Shown one piece after another: positions 48,758-58,337 of a stretch of DNA of 64,000 bases. The notes below the pieces were generated by a model. That model was not told where the DNA came from. It saw only the letters and a list, made by a program, of their open reading frames with translations, and ran no database searches. Every line of letters starts with the position of its first letter. The stretch's first letter is position 1. Source of the DNA: Streptomyces sp. A3M-1-3 (GTDB lineage: Bacteria; Actinomycetota; Actinomycetes; Streptomycetales; Streptomycetaceae). Both the position numbers and the translations under genes were made by a program. Where the stretch lies: the NCBI RefSeq assembly GCF_024213665.1, contig NZ_JANAVP010000004.1, positions 62,001-126,000 of the forward strand. Direction: 5' to 3'.

Positions 48758-49375
48758 TCAGTCGCCCCGGTACAGCTCGCGCTTGTCGATGTAGCGCACC
48801 ACACCGTCCGGCACCAGATACCAGACCGGATCGCCCTGCGCGACCCGGGCCCGGCAGTCCGTCGAGGAGATGGCCAGCGCCGGCACCTCCACCAGGGAGA
48901 CTCCGCCCTCGGGCAGCCCGTCGTCCGTCAGCAGGTGCCCGGGACGGGTCACGCCGATGAAGTGGGCGAGCGAGAACAGCTCCTCGGCGTTCCGCCAGGT
49001 GAGGATCTGGGACAGCGCGTCGGCGCCGGTGATGAAGAAAAGATCGGCGTCGCCGCTGAGGGAGCGCAAGTCCCTGAGCGTATCGATCGTGTAGGTGGGT
49101 CCGGCGCGGTCGATGTCGATGCGGCTCACCGAGAACTGCGGATTGGACGCGGTGGCGATAACCGTCATGAGGTAACGGTCCTCGGCCGGCGACACCGTCT
49201 TGTGGGTCTTCTGCCACGGCTGCCCGGTCGGTACGAAAACCACCTCGTCCAGGTGGAACAGCGCGGCCACCTCACTGGCGGCCACCAGGTGGCCGTGGTG
49301 GATCGGGTCGAATGTCCCGCCCATCACGCCGAGTCGGCGCTTGACCGGACCGGTAGGCACTTCCTGCTCTCCCAT
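48758..49375 (-). CDS. nadD: Nicotinate-nucleotide adenylyltransferase
   Basis: 205 residues from ATG 49375. [14 protein letters not shown] is the nucleotidyltransferase G-x-F-D-P-x-H-x-G-H motif, and I-S-S-T-D-C-R-A-R corresponds to the I-S-S-T-x-I-R signature. The [10 protein letters not shown] segment marks the NadD branch. It makes deamido-NAD from nicotinate mononucleotide and ATP. First gene of the nadD - LCP - rsfS - phosphatase unit. Confidence 0.96.
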   Translation of the reverse strand: MGEQEVPTGPVKRRLGVMGGTFDPIHHGHLVAASEVAALFHLDEVVFVPTGQPWQKTHKTVSPAEDRYLMTVIATASNPQFSVSRIDIDRAGPTYTIDTLRDLRSLSGDADLFFITGADALSQILTWRNAEELFSLAHFIGVTRPGHLLTDDGLPEGGVSLVEVPALAISSTDCRARVAQGDPVWYLVPDGVVRYIDKRELYRGD

Positions 49376-49413
49376 GCGTGCAGAGCCTACTGGCCCGGCC
49401 GAGCGGCCCTGCC

Positions 49414-49578
49414 TCAGCGGTCGCGGTTGAAGCGGGTGGTGATCCACAGCAGGAGCAGGAGCGCGAAGAGCGCGCCGCCGCCGGTGAGGTACGGGCTGAG
49501 GCTGGCGTGTTCGCCGCCGTGCTCGCCGCCTTCGGAGGCAAGGGTGACCAGGCTGTGGGCAGTGCTCGTGAGGCTCAT
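49414..49578 (-). CDS. 54-residue single-pass membrane protein
   Basis: ATG 49578 to TGA 49414. [16 protein letters not shown], a small H-G-G-E-H-A linker, L-S-P-Y-L-T-G-G-G, one helix [13 protein letters not shown] and a basic end R-F-N-R-D-R. Third positions are G/C-rich throughout, supporting real coding. It precedes nadD by 38 bp and is divergent from the M48 protease. No known function. Confidence 0.65.
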   Translation of the reverse strand: MSLTSTAHSLVTLASEGGEHGGEHASLSPYLTGGGALFALLLLLWITTRFNRDR

Positions 49579-49712
49579 CTTCGGCAGGACCTATCGGGAG
49601 TCGGGAGTCGGAGCGGAGTCTTCGCGCACATCGTATGCGTGCGCTCCGGGCACGCTCACGCCGACTCAGTCGTTGTCGGGTTATCCGCGCAGCAGACAGG
49701 GGGACACATCCC

Positions 49713-50828
49713 ATGACAGACAGCAGTCACGACAACGTGCCGAGCCGCAATCGCCGACGGTTCACCGGCATCTCCTCACGCGCGTACGAACACCCCGCGG
49801 ACCGCTCTGCCCTGGTGGCCCTGCGTAGGCTCACCGGGTTCGACACGGTCTTCAAGACACTCAGTGGACTGCTGCCGGAGCGGAGTCTGAGACTGCTCTT
49901 CCTCTCCGACTCGGTCCGGGTGAGCGACGCGCAGTTCGCCCACCTCAACACCATGCTGCAGGACGCCTGTTACATCCTGGACCTGGAGAAGGTCCCCCCG
50001 ATGTACGTCACGCAGAACCCCCAGCCGAACGCCATGTGCATCGGGCTCGACGAGCCGATCATCGTGGTCACCACGGGTCTGGTGGAGCTGCTCGACGAGG
50101 AGGAGATGCGCGCGGTCGTGGGCCATGAGGTGGGCCACGCCCTCTCCGGGCATTCGGTCTACCGCACGATTCTGCTGTTCCTCACCAACCTCGCCCTCAA
50201 GGTCGCCTGGATCCCGCTGGGCAATGTCGCGATCATGGCGATCGTCACCGCGCTGCGCGAGTGGTTCCGCAAGTCGGAGCTCTCGGCCGACCGGGCCGGG
50301 CTGCTGGTCGGCCAGGACCTCCAGGCGTCGATGCGCGGCCTGATGAAGATCGCCGGCGGCAACCATCTGCACGAGATGAACGTGGACGCGTTCCTGGCGC
50401 AGGCCGAGGAGTACGAGGCCGGGGGCGACCTGCGCGACTCCGTACTGAAGATCCTCAATGTGCTGCCGCGGACGCACCCCTTCACCACCGTGCGGGCCGC
50501 CGAGCTGAAGAAGTGGGCGGAGAGCCGCGACTACCAGCGAATCATGGACGGCCACTACCCGCGCCGGGACGAGGACCCGGAGACGTCCGTCTCCGACTCC
50601 TTCCGCCAGTCCGCCGCGCACTACGCGGACACGGTGCGCACCAGCAAGGACCCGCTGATGAAGCTGGTGGGCGACATCGCCGGGGGCGCCGGCGACCTGG
50701 GCGGCAAGCTGCGCGACCGGTTCACGGCCGCCGGCCGCAACGGCAGCGACACCGCCGACGGCCAGGGCGGGACCGGGGCATCCGGGGCTGCGGGAGCTAC
50801 GGACGGGGACGGTCCGGGGTCGGCATAG
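49713..50828 (+). CDS. M48 family zinc metallopeptidase
   Basis: 371 residues from ATG 49713. The zinc motif [13 protein letters not shown] is near residue 140, followed by a hydrophobic stretch and the third ligand region [22 protein letters not shown] follows as in M48 enzymes. The C-terminus is a Gly/Asp-rich tail. M48 proteases (HtpX and relatives) work in membrane-protein quality control. The hydrophobic [13 protein letters not shown] stretch may contact the membrane. It ends inside the 3' end of the next, convergent gene. Confidence 0.9.
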   Translation: MTDSSHDNVPSRNRRRFTGISSRAYEHPADRSALVALRRLTGFDTVFKTLSGLLPERSLRLLFLSDSVRVSDAQFAHLNTMLQDACYILDLEKVPPMYVTQNPQPNAMCIGLDEPIIVVTTGLVELLDEEEMRAVVGHEVGHALSGHSVYRTILLFLTNLALKVAWIPLGNVAIMAIVTALREWFRKSELSADRAGLLVGQDLQASMRGLMKIAGGNHLHEMNVDAFLAQAEEYEAGGDLRDSVLKILNVLPRTHPFTTVRAAELKKWAESRDYQRIMDGHYPRRDEDPETSVSDSFRQSAAHYADTVRTSKDPLMKLVGDIAGGAGDLGGKLRDRFTAAGRNGSDTADGQGGTGASGAAGATDGDGPGSA

Positions 50829-51888
50829 CGTCGTCGGCCAGCGAGCCGCACAGCGCGGCCGTGGCCCGGCCGGTCGCATACGGATCCGTACCGGCCGGGC
50901 CCTCGGACGTCGCCTTCCGGCCCGGCAGCAGCGGCTGGAAGTGGCTGGAAGGATCGGGCGCGCATGCCTGCGGGCCGGCCTGTACGTACGACAGGTGCAG
51001 CTCGGCCCGGTGTGTCCGCAGGTCGTCCCGGTCGAAGCGCAGATGCAGCTCGCGCCGGACGGTGAACAGCGAGGCGCCGTCGGCCCGCCCCGGGCCGGCG
51101 CCGGCCTCCCACACGGCGTAGACGAAGGTGTGGTCGGTAACCACTTCGATCATGTCGGGGCCGGCCTCCGAGAAGCGCATGGTGCCCCGCACCCGCACCT
51201 CGGGATCGGCGAGCGCGATCTTCGCCGGGGCGAAGCGGACCAGCCAGCCGGTCGCCGCGTGCCTTCCGTCGTCGGCCGGGGAGTTGAGGCTGCGGTCGAA
51301 CTGCGCCACCTGGTCCGGGTCGAGCAGGACCCGGACCGGCCGGTCCGTGCCGCCGCTGAGCACATCCGGGTCGAGGGAGGACTCCACGAGGTAGTCCTTG
51401 GCGGTGGACAGCGCGGTCGCCACCTGGCTGTCCGAGAAGTGCGCGGTGCGCCGCACGGCCGGCAGGGTGATGCCGGCCGCGCCGACCCGGAACTGCGCGG
51501 CCGGGCTGTGCGCGAAGAGGTCGGCGGGCGTGCCGCCAGGCACGGTCCCCTCGGGCGCGAGAGGGATCACGGTCATGCGGAGCGGTTCGGCCCGGTCGGC
51601 GGGCGGTGGCGCGTACGGGTGCCGCATGCCCATGTAGATCGCCATACCGAAGGCAAGCGCGATCACGAGGACCAGGGCCAGCGCCTGGGTGGGACCCCGC
51701 CTGCCCGCCCAGACGGGGCGGCTGCGGACCGCCGGGGCGTGGTCCGTGATGCGCTCCTGCGCCGAATACTCCTGAAGCCGGGCAGCACGTACGAACGACT
51801 CGTCGAAGACAACGGATCGGTATTCGTCCTCGCCGCCCGCCGGGACGCCCTCGGGTGTCCCCTCAGGTGGGTCTCCAGGCCCTGCCAT
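50797..51888 (-). CDS. Membrane-anchored protein with SVVFDExFVRxA motif (paralogue 1)
   Basis: 363 residues from ATG 51888. A cytoplasmic N-terminus with E-Y-R-S-V-V-F-D-E-S-F-V-R-A-A-R and E-Y-S-A-Q-E-R-I, then one helix (L-A-L-V-L-V-I-A-L-A-F-G-M-A-I-Y) and a 260-residue extracellular part of beta-rich character with no known domain. The cytoplasmic motif recurs in the next gene, so the two are paralogous at that end. Convergent with the M48 protease gene. Confidence 0.75.
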   Translation of the reverse strand: MAGPGDPPEGTPEGVPAGGEDEYRSVVFDESFVRAARLQEYSAQERITDHAPAVRSRPVWAGRRGPTQALALVLVIALAFGMAIYMGMRHPYAPPPADRAEPLRMTVIPLAPEGTVPGGTPADLFAHSPAAQFRVGAAGITLPAVRRTAHFSDSQVATALSTAKDYLVESSLDPDVLSGGTDRPVRVLLDPDQVAQFDRSLNSPADDGRHAATGWLVRFAPAKIALADPEVRVRGTMRFSEAGPDMIEVVTDHTFVYAVWEAGAGPGRADGASLFTVRRELHLRFDRDDLRTHRAELHLSYVQAGPQACAPDPSSHFQPLLPGRKATSEGPAGTDPYATGRATAALCGSLADDAMPTPDRPRP

Positions 51889-51947
51889 ACTTTCAGGGTA
51901 GGTCGGCGGGGGCCGGCGTAAACGCACTGCTTCACAGCAACTTGCTG

Positions 51948-52541
51948 TCAGGGCGTCCGTGGCTCCGCGGACACGGCGGGTGCGGCGGGTGCGGCGGGTG
52001 CGGAGTATTCCGCGGAGGCCGAGGGGTCGGTCGTGGCGGGCGGCGGGATCTGGTCCTGCCGGTTGGCGGCGGCGCCGCGGTATACGGCCGTGAAGGCCAG
52101 CGCGACCATTCCGATGCCCATCAGCAGGGCGAGTATCCAGGCCACCGGCCGGTGCCAGCGGGCCGGACCACGGTACGGGCGCAGGGCGCCGCCATGGCTG
52201 CCGTACGGGCCGTAGGCGTCGTCGTCCGGTCCCGTCGGGCAGTGTTCGTCGTCGGTGTACCGGCCGTAGCCGTACTCACCGGCGGCATCCGGCCCGTAGC
52301 CCTCGTCGCAGAGGTCCTCGTCGGCTGCGAGGCCGCGGGCCCTGGCCCGGGCCGCCTCGGCCTCGGCACGCGCCTGCGCGGCGGCCAGGAGCCGCTCGAC
52401 GGCGGTCGGTTCGTGGACCTCGGCATTCCGCACGAAGTCCTCGTCGAACACCACGGAGGCGAAGTCGTCTTCCGCGCCCCCGCGGTCGTCGTCGGGCTCC
52501 CAGCCGTCCTGGAACGGCTTGCCCCCCACGTCGTCCGGCAC
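51948..52541 (-). CDS. Membrane protein with SVVFDExFVRxA motif (paralogue 2)
   Basis: 197 residues from GTG 52541. D-F-A-S-V-V-F-D-E-D-F-V-R-N-A-E repeats the motif of the neighbour, followed by an Ala/Arg helix (A-A-A-Q-A-R-A-E-A-E-A-A-R), an acidic/Tyr-rich stretch, one helix (V-A-W-I-L-A-L-L-M-G-I-G-M-V-A-L-A) and a short Pro/Ala extracellular tail. It lies 59 bp upstream of paralogue 1 on the same strand. Function unknown. Confidence 0.75.
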   Translation of the reverse strand: MPDDVGGKPFQDGWEPDDDRGGAEDDFASVVFDEDFVRNAEVHEPTAVERLLAAAQARAEAEAARARARGLAADEDLCDEGYGPDAAGEYGYGRYTDDEHCPTGPDDDAYGPYGSHGGALRPYRGPARWHRPVAWILALLMGIGMVALAFTAVYRGAAANRQDQIPPPATTDPSASAEYSAPAAPAAPAVSAEPRTP

Positions 52542-52618
52542 GCGACCAGAGTAGACCTGGGGGCACGCTTTGGGCAGGGAGAGCGGCAATTCGCGTGCTC
52601 ACCCTCCGGCGACGGTCG

Positions 52619-53902
52619 TCACCTTACGTGACCGTCGCCCGTGACGATGTACTTCGTCGAGGTCAGCTCGGGCAGGCCCATCGGACCGCGCGCGTGCAGC
52701 TTCTGCGTCGAGATGCCGATTTCGGCGCCGAAACCGAACTGGCCACCGTCCGTGAAACGCGTGGACGCGTTCACCGCGACCGTCGTGGAGTCGACCAACT
52801 GGGTGAACCGGCGGGCCGCGGCCTGCGAGCTGGTGACGATCGCCTCGGTGTGCCCGGACGTCCACTGCCGGATGTGGCCGACCGCCGCGTCCAGCGAGTC
52901 GACCACGGCGGCCGCGATGTCGTACGAGAGGTACTCGGTCTCCCAGTCCTCGGCGGTGGCGGGCACGACGGTGGCCTTGGAGCCCTCGCCGTACGCCAGC
53001 ACCCGCTTGTCGCCGTGCACGGTCACCCCGGCCTCGGCGAGCGCGTCCAGGGCGCGCGGCAGGAACGTCCCGGCGATGTCCTGGTGGACGAGGAGCGTCT
53101 CGGCGGCGTTGCAGACGCTCGGCCGTTGCGCTTTGGAGTTGACCAGGATCTCCACGGCCATGTCGAGGTCGGCCTGCGCGTCCACGTACACATGGCAGTT
53201 CCCGGTGCCGGTCTCGATCACTGGGACGGTGGACTCCTCCACGACGGTACGGATCAGCGAGGCGCCGCCGCGCGGGATCAGAACGTCCACCAGGCCGCGG
53301 GCGCGCATCAGCTCACGCACCGAGTCGCGGCTCTCGCCCGGGACGAGCTGCACGGCGTCGGCCGGCAGCCCGGCCCCGGCGACGGCGTCGCGCAGCACCG
53401 TCATCAGGGCGGCGTTCGAGGAGTACGCCGAGGACGAACCGCGCAGCAGAACCGCGTTGCCCGACTTCAGGCAGAGGGCGGCGGCGTCGACGGTGACGTT
53501 GGGCCGGGCCTCGTAGATGATCCCGACCACGCCCAGCGGGACCCGCACCTGGCGCAGGTCGATGCCGTTGGGCAGGGTCGATCCGCGGACGACCTCACCG
53601 ACCGGGTCGGGCAGGGCCACCACGTCCCGGACGTCGGCGGCGATCGCCCGGATCCGCTCCGGCGTCAGCGTCAGCCGGTCGATGACCGTCTCGCTGGTCC
53701 CGGCCTCGCGGGCGCGCGTCACGTCCACGGCGTTGGCCTCGACGATCTCGTCCGTCCGCGCCTCGAGCGCGTCGGCGATCGCCAGCAGCGCGGCGTCCTT
53801 GGCGGACCGCGGGAGTGGCGCGATCTCGGCGGACGCGGCGCGGGCCCGGTGAGCGGCCTGGATGACCGGGGACTGATCGTCGGCAGGAGTGAGCGAGGTC
53901 AT
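52619..53902 (-). CDS. proA: Glutamate-5-semialdehyde dehydrogenase (gamma-glutamyl phosphate reductase)
   Basis: 427 residues from ATG 53902. NADPH-dependent reduction of gamma-glutamyl phosphate in proline synthesis. The catalytic cysteine is in [14 protein letters not shown]; other family blocks are [31 protein letters not shown] and T-G-N-C-H-V-Y-V-D. The C-terminus has the usual [18 protein letters not shown]. proB lies about 930 bp upstream on the same strand, separated by one gene and a repeat element. Confidence 0.97.
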   Translation of the reverse strand: MTSLTPADDQSPVIQAAHRARAASAEIAPLPRSAKDAALLAIADALEARTDEIVEANAVDVTRAREAGTSETVIDRLTLTPERIRAIAADVRDVVALPDPVGEVVRGSTLPNGIDLRQVRVPLGVVGIIYEARPNVTVDAAALCLKSGNAVLLRGSSSAYSSNAALMTVLRDAVAGAGLPADAVQLVPGESRDSVRELMRARGLVDVLIPRGGASLIRTVVEESTVPVIETGTGNCHVYVDAQADLDMAVEILVNSKAQRPSVCNAAETLLVHQDIAGTFLPRALDALAEAGVTVHGDKRVLAYGEGSKATVVPATAEDWETEYLSYDIAAAVVDSLDAAVGHIRQWTSGHTEAIVTSSQAAARRFTQLVDSTTVAVNASTRFTDGGQFGFGAEIGISTQKLHARGPMGLPELTSTKYIVTGDGHVR

Positions 53903-54009
53903 GCTCGAAGAGTAATGCGGCCCGGACGCACGTCCGGCACGTATCCCACTCCCCGAGACGGGCGCGGGCAGGGCTGGGGCCCTTCGTTTGGATCAGGCCG
54001 GATCAGGGA

Positions 54010-54107
54010 GCGGGGTCTGGTGCCGTGCATCGCAAGGCGGAGGAAGGAGCCATGGCGGAGCCATGGCAACTGACGACAACGCGGCGAGGTGCGGTGCCAG
54101 ACCCCGC
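54010..54107. mobile_element. MITE-like palindromic intergenic element
   Basis: gcggggtctggtgccg at the left end and cggtgccagaccccgc at the right form inverted termini (11 pairs, two mismatches, three pairs) around an 80-bp core with two ccatgg palindromes and cgcaaggcgg / acaacgcggcg blocks. No ORF. The structure is that of a short non-autonomous repeat or hairpin element of the kind scattered in Streptomyces intergenic regions. The remaining bases of 53903-54168 show nothing else. Confidence 0.7.
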
Positions 54108-54168
54108 GAGCCCGGCAAGATCCGAACGAAAGGTCCTAGGGCTCCCGGTCAGGCTGGGGCACTCCCGG

Positions 54169-54606
54169 TCAGAAGGGGTGGACCCCCACCGGTGCGGCCG
54201 GCGGCGGGCCGTAGCCCTCGGCGATGCGCTGGTGGTAGGTCTCGCGGTCGATGACCTCCAGGCCCACGATCTCCCACGGCGGCAGCTTCGCCGTGGACCG
54301 GTGCTCGCCCCACAGCCGCAGCGCCACCGCCGCGGCGTCGTGCAGGTCGCGCGCCTCTTCCCAGTAACGGATCTCCGCATGGTCGTTGGCGTACCTGCTG
54401 GTGAGCAGAAAGGGGTGGTCGTGAGCGAGCTGTTCCAGCCCGCGCCTGACCTCCTTCAGTGGTGTCTCCGCACCGGAGACGCTGAGCGTGATGTGCCACA
54501 GTCTGGACGCGTGGAGCTCCTTCCCACGGGAATCGGCCGGCTGTCGGCCTGCCTCGAAACTCGTCCCGGCTCCGACACTGGTCAGTGCACGCTCGTCCTC
54601 CCCCAC
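54169..54606 (-). CDS. Conserved actinobacterial hypothetical protein
   Basis: From about position 54520 downwards the coding character is strong: L-W-H-I-T-L-S-V-S-G, V-R-R-G-L-E-Q-L-A-H-D-H-P-F-L-L-T-S-R-Y, A-E-I-R-Y-W-E-E-A-R-D-L-H-D-A-A-A and a tail E-G-Y-G-P-P-P. The start is unclear. GTG 54606 lies inside the ccccacagcc hairpin element, and ATG 54669 is further up in low-quality sequence; no other start exists before the conserved core. The strand-helix order suggests a small alpha/beta domain. No function assigned. Confidence 0.65.
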   Translation of the reverse strand: MGEDERALTSVGAGTSFEAGRQPADSRGKELHASRLWHITLSVSGAETPLKEVRRGLEQLAHDHPFLLTSRYANDHAEIRYWEEARDLHDAAAVALRLWGEHRSTAKLPPWEIVGLEVIDRETYHQRIAEGYGPPPAAPVGVHPF

Positions 54607-54633
54607 AGCCCTGAAGGCGTGGGAGGTGCCCCC
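54597..54633. repeat. cctccccc-ac / gt-gggagg intergenic hairpin element
   Basis: cctcccccacagcc ... ggcgtgggaggtgccccc: an imperfect hairpin followed by a C-run. This combination is often seen between Streptomyces genes. Here it overlaps the presumed start of the hypothetical gene. Confidence 0.6.
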
Positions 54634-54828
54634 GTCCCGGGGCGTTGCCCCTGGGCGCGCTCGTCTCACCGGCGGCCTCCTGTTGAACGCTCATTGCTGT
54701 TCTGCGGCTGTTCTGCGTGTTCTGCCCCGCAACAAAGTTGACCAGCCCGCGGCCCGGCGCGTGGCGGTTTTGCCGAAGCTCTCCGTGTGAAGGCAGGACT
54801 TTCGGCCGTTTCGGGGAATTCCGGGGTG

Positions 54829-55956
54829 TCAGGGCTGCAGAAGTACCAGATCGTCGCGGTGTACGACCTCGCGTTCGTACTCAGGACCGAGTTCACGCGC
54901 CAGCTCCCGCGTCGACCGGCCGATCAGCTGCGGGATCTCCTTGGCGTCGAAGTTGACCAGCCCACGGGCGACGGCCCGTCCCGTGGTGTCTCGCAGTTCG
55001 ACCGGGTCGCCCGCCACGAACTCGCCCTCCACCGCAGCGATCCCGGCGGGCAGCAGCGAGGTGCGGCGCTCCACGACCGCGCGGACCGCCCCGTCGTCCA
55101 GCGTGAGATGCCCCTGCGGGGTGGAGGCGTGCGCGAGCCACAGCAGACGGTCGGCGGAGCGCCGGCCGGTGCGGTGGAAGTACGTACCGGTGGCGCGGCC
55201 GGCGAGCGCGTCCGCGGCCCGGACGGCGGAGGTGAGGACCACCGGGATTCCCGCGGCGGCGGCGATCCGGGCCGCCTCGACCTTGGTGACCATGCCGCCG
55301 GTGCCGACCCCGGCCTTGCCCGCGCTGCCGATGGTGACGTGCTCGATGTCCTCGGGGCCGCGCACCTCGTCGATCCTGGACGTGCCGGGGATGCTCGGGT
55401 CTCCGTCGTACAGCCCGTCGACGTCGGAGAGCAGCACCAGCAGGTCGGCCCGGACCAGATGGGCGACGAGGGCCGCCAGCCGGTCGTTGTCGCCGAAGCG
55501 GATCTCGTCGGTGGCGACGGTGTCGTTCTCGTTCACGACCGGCAGGGCGCCCATGTCCAGCAGCTGGTCCAGCGTCCGGTAGGCGTTGCGGTAGTGCGCG
55601 CGGCGGCTGGTGTCGTCGGTGGTCAGCAGCACCTGGCCGACGCGTACGCCGTACCGCGCGAAGGAGGCCGTGTAGCGGGCCACGAGCAACCCCTGCCCGA
55701 CGCTGGCCGCCGCCTGCTGCCGGGCCAGGTCCTTGGGCCGGCGGCGCAGGCCGAGGGGGGCGAGACCGGCGGCGATGGCTCCGCTGGAGACGAGCACGAT
55801 CTCCTTCTCGCCGCCGCTGCGCGCCTTGGCCAGTACGTCGACGAGGGCGTCCACCCGGTCGGCGTCGAGTCCGCCGGAGGCCGTGGTGAGGGAGGACGAA
55901 CCGACCTTGACCACGATCCTGCGGGCGTTCGTCACGCCCTGCCTTGCCGCTGACAC
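54829..55956 (-). CDS. proB: Glutamate 5-kinase
   Basis: 375 residues from GTG 55956; GTG 55935 is an alternative. The amino-acid-kinase core shows R-I-V-V-K-V-G-S-S-S-L-T, V-S-S-G-A-I-A-A-G, V-N-E-N-D-T-V-A, F-G-D-N-D-R-L-A-A-L-V-A and G-V-G-T-G-G-M-V-T-K-V-E-A-A. A C-terminal PUA domain follows (G-H-L-T-L-D-D-G-A-V-R-A-V, V-A-R-G-L-V-N-F). First committed step of proline synthesis, feedback-inhibited by proline in the family. Confidence 0.97.
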   Translation of the reverse strand: MSAARQGVTNARRIVVKVGSSSLTTASGGLDADRVDALVDVLAKARSGGEKEIVLVSSGAIAAGLAPLGLRRRPKDLARQQAAASVGQGLLVARYTASFARYGVRVGQVLLTTDDTSRRAHYRNAYRTLDQLLDMGALPVVNENDTVATDEIRFGDNDRLAALVAHLVRADLLVLLSDVDGLYDGDPSIPGTSRIDEVRGPEDIEHVTIGSAGKAGVGTGGMVTKVEAARIAAAAGIPVVLTSAVRAADALAGRATGTYFHRTGRRSADRLLWLAHASTPQGHLTLDDGAVRAVVERRTSLLPAGIAAVEGEFVAGDPVELRDTTGRAVARGLVNFDAKEIPQLIGRSTRELARELGPEYEREVVHRDDLVLLQP

Positions 55957-56225
55957 GTAGGTCCCCAATTTGCTCGCCCGGCTGTCCCCGCTGTTGCCGG
56001 CAAATCTACGCGAGCCGCCGCGGGCCCCGCCTGCGCATTCCGCCCCGTGGACGGCTGCGGGGGCGCGCGGCCCGGGCCGCGTACGGAGACCCGTACAGCT
56101 GCGTACGGAACTGCGGACTCGGTCCCTTTCGCGTGAATGTCGCGGGGCGGCCATTTCCGGTGCCAGGTACCTGACGTTTACCAGCGAGTCCCCTCCGCGT
56201 AACCGGCTGCTTGGAGCCCCCGGCC

Positions 56226-58259
56226 TTGAACCCCGTACAACTCCTTGCCCCTGCCGTCCTTGCGGCATCCTTCGCCCTGCAGGTCGTGGGAGCTCTCACC
56301 CCCAACGCTCCGCTGCTCGTCGCCTCGACGCTGACCGGCCTGGCCGCCGATCTCGCGCTGCACCGCTGGCAGCGCGAGCTGGTCAACCTGTTCGCCCGGC
56401 TCCGCGCCGATGTCACGGTCCGTCAAGTGCTCCGGGACTTCCTCCTGGTATCCGGCCTGCTGAGCACCGGGGAGCAGCACCGGGGCGCGGCCTCGCTGCC
56501 GCTGGTTTTCGGCCTGCTCGCGTGCTACCTCCTGCATTTCGCCTGCCTGGGCGCCGCGGCGCTGGTCCGGCGCAGCCGCACCCTCCCCGTCGTCACCCGC
56601 AACATCGACGCCTCCGCGCTGCGGCTGATCCCCGCTCCCCCGGCGCTGCTGCTGCGCCGGCCGGGGCCGCGGATGCTGTGGTTCTGCCTGCCGTCCACGG
56701 CGGGACTGCTGCTGGCGGCCACGGCGGGGGTGCCGCACTTCGGAGCCGCCGGGATCGCGGTCTCGCTGGGGCTGGCGCTGACGGCGCTGGCCGAGCTGCT
56801 GGCGCATCTGCTGCCGGGCCGCCGCGCGGCGGGCGAGGCGGAGGTGCTGGCCTGGTTCGACCGGTGGCTGGAGGACTACCGCCCCACGGTCGGCATGTAC
56901 TTCTCCGGCGGCGCCACTTCCGCGTACCAGGCGAACATGTGGCTCGGCCCGCTGGCCGGCCTGGGCGGCCGCCCGGTGATCGTGCTGCGCGAGCGCTTCA
57001 TGGTGCAGAAGATCGCCGCGACGGACATCCCGATCGTGTGCATCCCCAGGGTGGCGCATCTGATGCGCCTGGAGCACTCCACCCTGAAGGTCCTGATCCA
57101 TCCCGCGAACTCCGGCAGGACCTCACAGGTACTGCGCATCCCCACGATCAAGCACGCCTTCGTCAACCACGGCGAGAGTGACAAGCTCTCCAGCTGCAAT
57201 CCGTACGCGAAGGCGTACGACGAGGTGTGGGTGGCCGGGCCCGCCGCGCGCGAGCGGTACGCGCAGGCCGACGTCGGTATCGACGACAAGGACGTGGTCG
57301 AGATCGGCCGCCCGCAGCTGGCCGCGATCAGCCCCTACGCGGGCCCGCCCGCCGGCGGCCGGATCACCGTGCTGTACGCCCCCACCTGGGAGGGCTGGAC
57401 GGAGGACCCCGGCAACACGTCGGTGATCCTGGCCGGCGAGAACCTGGTGCGCGCCCTGCTCGCGGACCCTGGCGTACGGCTGCTCTACAAGCCGCACCCG
57501 ATGACCGGCTCGGTGGACAAGCGCGCCGCGGCCGCTGACGCGCGTATCCGCGAACTCGTCCGCGAGGCGAACGGACGGCGCGCCGGTTCGCGTACGCCGT
57601 CGAAGGCGGCCGCCGCCGAACTCACCCGGCTCGCTTCGGCGTTGGACGCGCTCAGCGACGCCTCGTTCCACGACGACTCGGACGCCGCGGAGCGGATGAG
57701 GCTCCAGGGCGTCCCCGTCGCGGACAACGCATTGGCGGTGGAACGGGCCACCGAGGCGTGGGAGTCGGCCTTCTGGGCGTCCGCGCCCGCAGGGGAGCAT
57801 CAGGTGATCACAGGGCCGCAGCCGAGCCTTTACTCCTGTTTCAACCAGGCGGACCTGCTGATCAGCGATGTGTCGAGCGTCGTCTCCGATTATCTGGCGA
57901 GCGAGAAGCCGTATGCGGTGGCCAACACCAGCGGGCTGCCGGAGGCGGAGTTCAGGGCGGCCTTCCCGACCGTACGCGCGGCGACGATCCTGCCGCCCGA
58001 CGCCGCGGGTACGGCCGCGCTGCTGGCGTCGGTACGCGATCCCGCGCAGGACGGACTCCGGTCGGCCCGCGCCGAGTTGAAGGAGTACCTGCTCGGCCCG
58101 GCGCAGGCCGCCCCGGCGGTCCGTTTCCGCCGGGCGGCCCTCGCGCTCAGCGCCAGCGCGACGACCCACCGGGCGCGGATGGCTCAGCGCGGCGAGGCGT
58201 TGATCCCCGCGCAGCAGACGGACCGGGCGGACGCGGCGAGTCCTTCCGTACGGTCGTGA
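56226..58259 (+). CDS. Membrane-anchored CDP-glycerol glycerophosphotransferase-like polymerase 1
   Basis: About 677 residues from TTG 56226, which has ggag nine bases upstream; TTG 56211 is a longer option. Four or more N-terminal helices (L-A-A-S-F-A-L-Q-V-V-G, L-L-A-C-Y-L-L-H-F-A) precede a TagF/TarL-type transferase domain: V-L-Y-A-P-T-W-E-G-W, L-Y-K-P-H-P-M-T-G, and C-F-N-Q-A-D-L-L-I-S-D-V-S-S-V-V-S-D-Y. These enzymes polymerise glycerol- or ribitol-phosphate from CDP donors. Convergent with its paralogue. Confidence 0.88.
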   Translation: MNPVQLLAPAVLAASFALQVVGALTPNAPLLVASTLTGLAADLALHRWQRELVNLFARLRADVTVRQVLRDFLLVSGLLSTGEQHRGAASLPLVFGLLACYLLHFACLGAAALVRRSRTLPVVTRNIDASALRLIPAPPALLLRRPGPRMLWFCLPSTAGLLLAATAGVPHFGAAGIAVSLGLALTALAELLAHLLPGRRAAGEAEVLAWFDRWLEDYRPTVGMYFSGGATSAYQANMWLGPLAGLGGRPVIVLRERFMVQKIAATDIPIVCIPRVAHLMRLEHSTLKVLIHPANSGRTSQVLRIPTIKHAFVNHGESDKLSSCNPYAKAYDEVWVAGPAARERYAQADVGIDDKDVVEIGRPQLAAISPYAGPPAGGRITVLYAPTWEGWTEDPGNTSVILAGENLVRALLADPGVRLLYKPHPMTGSVDKRAAAADARIRELVREANGRRAGSRTPSKAAAAELTRLASALDALSDASFHDDSDAAERMRLQGVPVADNALAVERATEAWESAFWASAPAGEHQVITGPQPSLYSCFNQADLLISDVSSVVSDYLASEKPYAVANTSGLPEAEFRAAFPTVRAATILPPDAAGTAALLASVRDPAQDGLRSARAELKEYLLGPAQAAPAVRFRRAALALSASATTHRARMAQRGEALIPAQQTDRADAASPSVRS

Positions 58260-58296
58260 GCCGCGACAGGCTCGGCGGCAGGCGCACCGGGGTACG

Positions 58297-58329
58297 CGAG
58301 GACCCCACTGCCCGGCAGCGGGGTCCTCG
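58297..58329. terminator. Terminator between the convergent polymerase genes
   Basis: cgaggacccc / ggggtcctcg outer stem with ctgcc / ggcag inside, serving both directions. Confidence 0.92.
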
Positions 58330-58337
58330 GCTTCGGA

